Shown in pieces: positions 14,317 to 16,094 of a stretch of DNA of 16,094 bases. Under the pieces are notes generated by a model. That model worked only from the letters and a program-made list of their open reading frames with translations. It did not search any database and was not told where the DNA came from. Position 1 is the first letter of the stretch; every line of letters starts with the position of its first letter. The position numbers were made by a program, and so were the translations under genes. Origin of the DNA: Sphingomonadales bacterium (GTDB taxonomy: Bacteria > Bacteroidota > Bacteroidia > UBA7662); assembly GCA_016872125.1 (NCBI GenBank), contig VHBD01000018.1, positions 1-16,094 of the forward strand, written 5' to 3'.

Positions 14317-15254
14317 GACTCAACCAAGCCACGGCCGCTTTTCGAGATCAATCCCATTTGCTGCATATCCGCTTTGATTTTGTCCAACAACCCGTTCACA
14401 AAGGCTGCCGACTGAGGAGTCGAATAAACTTTGGCTAATTCAATGTATTCATTGATGGTCACCTTGACAGGGATCTCCGGAAAGAGGCTCAGTTCCACAC
14501 AGGCCATTTGCAAAATCAAAAAATCAACGCGAGCCAGCCTATCAGGGTCCCATTGCCCTGTGTGGGCTTCAATCAGGGATTGATATGCGGTCGAATCCTG
14601 AAGCAATTCTTTGAACATGGTACTAACCAATCGATCGTCGCTTTGCCATGCCTTGAGGATACCCTGAGCATCAGGAAAACCTTCTCCCTCCGATAACTTC
14701 AACAAAATTTGCAGTACTTGGCGGTCGATTAGGTAACGATCCGAATCCCAATACAAATTGTGTTCGGATTGCCAAGGGTTGTACCAATCTCCCGAGGAAA
14801 TACATTTCTCAAAAATTGTTTTGATGCCTGTAATCTCTCGAAGTTCTTCGAATCCTATTTTGGTCCCAACGCATTTGCCTTCGTTAATGTTATCAAATAG
14901 AGCTCGCAACATATCAGGAGTCACTTCCAATTGCCCCACAGCACAGATCTGCAAAGCCTTGCGGTATAAAGGGTCTTTCTCAAGTTGTTCTGCCAAAGGA
15001 TTATTTGCCAAAGCATGCCCTGGGCCGCTTTGTCGATTTCTTTCAAGAAGTTTGCCGGAACGTTCCTCGTCACGGAGATTAGCGTATTGCATCAAACGTT
15101 CCAAGAGAACGAATGCCATGATCAAAGATCGTAGCGAAAGAGTGGCAGAATTCTGAAATTGCTGGGTGACTAACGCATAATCGTTCTGCCCCTGTTGCCT
15201 GCTCGCAAAAATCCATTGAAGAAGTTTAACGCGCAGATGGTGTCGGTTGATCAT
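14313..15254 (-). CDS. nusB: Transcription antitermination factor NusB, long Bacteroidota form
   Basis: A 313-residue protein, more than twice E. coli NusB (139). It starts with MINRHHLRVKLLQWIFA, a typical NusB first helix. After about 180 residues of mostly helical insert with little recognisable sequence comes the NusB signature: WDPDRLARVDFLILQMAC (235-252), IPVKVTINEYIELAKVYST (261-279) and FVNGLLDKIK (285-294). NusB with NusE (S10) binds boxA in rRNA leaders and keeps polymerase from terminating. The long form is known in this phylum and what the insert does is unclear. Start: ATG 15254, whose ATGA overlaps the upstream dehydrogenase stop by 4 bases; its own stop overlaps a DUF1573 GTG start likewise. 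Confidence 0.93.
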   Translation of the reverse strand: MINRHHLRVKLLQWIFASRQQGQNDYALVTQQFQNSATLSLRSLIMAFVLLERLMQYANLRDEERSGKLLERNRQSGPGHALANNPLAEQLEKDPLYRKALQICAVGQLEVTPDMLRALFDNINEGKCVGTKIGFEELREITGIKTIFEKCISSGDWYNPWQSEHNLYWDSDRYLIDRQVLQILLKLSEGEGFPDAQGILKAWQSDDRLVSTMFKELLQDSTAYQSLIEAHTGQWDPDRLARVDFLILQMACVELSLFPEIPVKVTINEYIELAKVYSTPQSAAFVNGLLDKIKADMQQMGLISKSGRGLVES

Positions 15255-16094
15255 GATGAAACAGAGGACAAACGCTTTTGGGCCAATTGAATTGCTGCCT
15301 TGTTGGTGCTTAACTTATCGTTGCTGGCCTGTTCAAAAATCGCGAGTGTTTGTTGATATATGTTGCGAGTTTGCTCCATGGCCCAATCCCGGTTATAACC
15401 CTTGATTTCGGCATAAACATTGATGAGTCCTCCTGAGTTAATCACAAAATCAGGAGCATAGGCTATGCTGCGGTCCATGAGCCTTTGCATATCCGACTCT
15501 TCAGCCAATTGGTTGTTCGCTCCACCTGCAATGAGGCTGCAACGCAACAATGGAATGGATTCCCTGTTCAATGTTCCGCCCAATGCGCATGGGGCATAAA
15601 TATCCACATCGGTTTCAGAAACCAAAGCGGGATTAACCACGGAAAGGCCTTGATATTTCTTCATTAAGGCTTCGATGGCGGGATCATAGATGTCGGATAT
15701 GTAAACCTTGGCCCCTTCCGAAATCAAATGGTCAATCAAATAGCTGCCTACGTTACCGATTCCTTGAACCAATACACGGCGGCCTGCCAGATCGTTTGTT
15801 CCAAAAACCGTTTGGGCACCCGCTTTCATGCCCATGTAAACGCCGAAGGCGGTCACTGGAGATGGATCACCGGATCCGCCCATGCTTTCAGGCAAACCGC
15901 TAACATGGGGTGTCTCCGAAGCGATCCACGCCATATCGGTTTTGGAGGTTCCTACATCTTCGGCAGTGATGTATTTGCCGGAAAGTGAATTCACAAAACG
16001 ACCGTAGGCTCTGAACATTGCTTCGGATTTGTCCGTCCGAGAATTTCCAATGATGACGGCTTTGCCTCCGCCGAGGTTGAGTCCTGCCACCGCA
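15251..16094 (-). CDS. Leucine-type Glu/Leu/Phe/Val dehydrogenase, N-terminus outside window
   Basis: About 280 residues of the C-terminal part are present; the frame runs off the right edge. The enzyme oxidatively deaminates a branched-chain amino acid to the 2-oxo acid with NAD+. The visible part opens with GLNLGGGKAVI, whose lysine is the substrate-binding K80 of Bacillus leucine dehydrogenase. ITAEDVGTSKTDM carries the catalytic aspartate of EDVG. VQGIGNVGSYL is the Rossmann GxGxxG loop, and the aspartate in YISDIYDP at the next strand end suggests NAD+ rather than NADP+. APCALGG, AGGANNQL and NSGGLINV are further leucine-dehydrogenase-like blocks. The complete enzyme would be about 360 residues. 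Preference between Leu, Val and Phe cannot be fixed. Its stop overlaps the nusB start, so it is the first gene of this run that can be seen. Confidence 0.93.
   Translation of the reverse strand, partial: AVAGLNLGGGKAVIIGNSRTDKSEAMFRAYGRFVNSLSGKYITAEDVGTSKTDMAWIASETPHVSGLPESMGGSGDPSPVTAFGVYMGMKAGAQTVFGTNDLAGRRVLVQGIGNVGSYLIDHLISEGAKVYISDIYDPAIEALMKKYQGLSVVNPALVSETDVDIYAPCALGGTLNRESIPLLRCSLIAGGANNQLAEESDMQRLMDRSIAYAPDFVINSGGLINVYAEIKGYNRDWAMEQTRNIYQQTLAIFEQASNDKLSTNKAAIQLAQKRLSSVSS

Noticed and set aside
1..16094. A mobile element, defence island, CRISPR array or biosynthetic cluster
   Set aside because: Every long gene belongs to a core housekeeping family or a conserved Bacteroidota neighbourhood. 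There are no transposase, integrase, nuclease-array or synthase motifs, no spaced repeat series and no tRNA-like structure noticed.

Overview
The window looks like chromosomal housekeeping DNA from a member of the Bacteroidota. The grounds are family and layout: a secreted M16 peptidase pair, a very long NusB with its domain at the C-terminus, the run leucine dehydrogenase - nusB - DUF1573 - yajC - coaE, gyrA followed by a secreted TPR protein, and an exbB-exbD-tonB-folC cluster. Start codons mostly lack Shine-Dalgarno sequences and the short intergenic gaps are AT-rich, which also fits. Order or genus cannot be told from this stretch. No rRNA, tRNA, CRISPR array, insertion sequence, phage gene or defence system was seen, and no gene looks broken.

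Left part (1-2715, all minus strand): ilvE is followed by an M16 zinc peptidase with a signal peptide, then by the N-terminus of another exported protein cut by the window edge. Both gaps in this run hold short perfect direct repeats. Starting 42 bases from the ilvE start and running the other way, a plus-strand pair encodes a small protein that I tentatively read as a clamp-loader psi (HolD)-like subunit, and the nucleotide-pool enzyme RdgB, overlapping it by 8 bases.

Middle part (3778-7515, minus strand): a tightly packed cluster exbB-exbD-tonB-folC-rnhA. It combines a proton-driven energiser for outer-membrane transport with folate polyglutamylation and RNase HI. Its last gene runs 52 bases into the 3' end of rdgB. 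A 223-base divergent gap separates exbB from gyrA.

Right part: gyrA (7739-10249), a periplasmic or surface TPR protein and an RsmF-like RNA cytosine-C5 methyltransferase lie on the plus strand. They meet a minus-strand operon entering from the right edge: leucine-type dehydrogenase (5' end outside), nusB, a DUF1573 lipoprotein, yajC and coaE. The methyltransferase and coaE overlap tail to tail by 34 bases.

The genome is compact here: five junctions are 4-base ATGA or GTGA overlaps and two convergent pairs overlap in coding sequence. I found no convincing undescribed system. The best lead is the psi-like protein next to rdgB; the small repeats and the inverted repeat before gyrA are minor leads.
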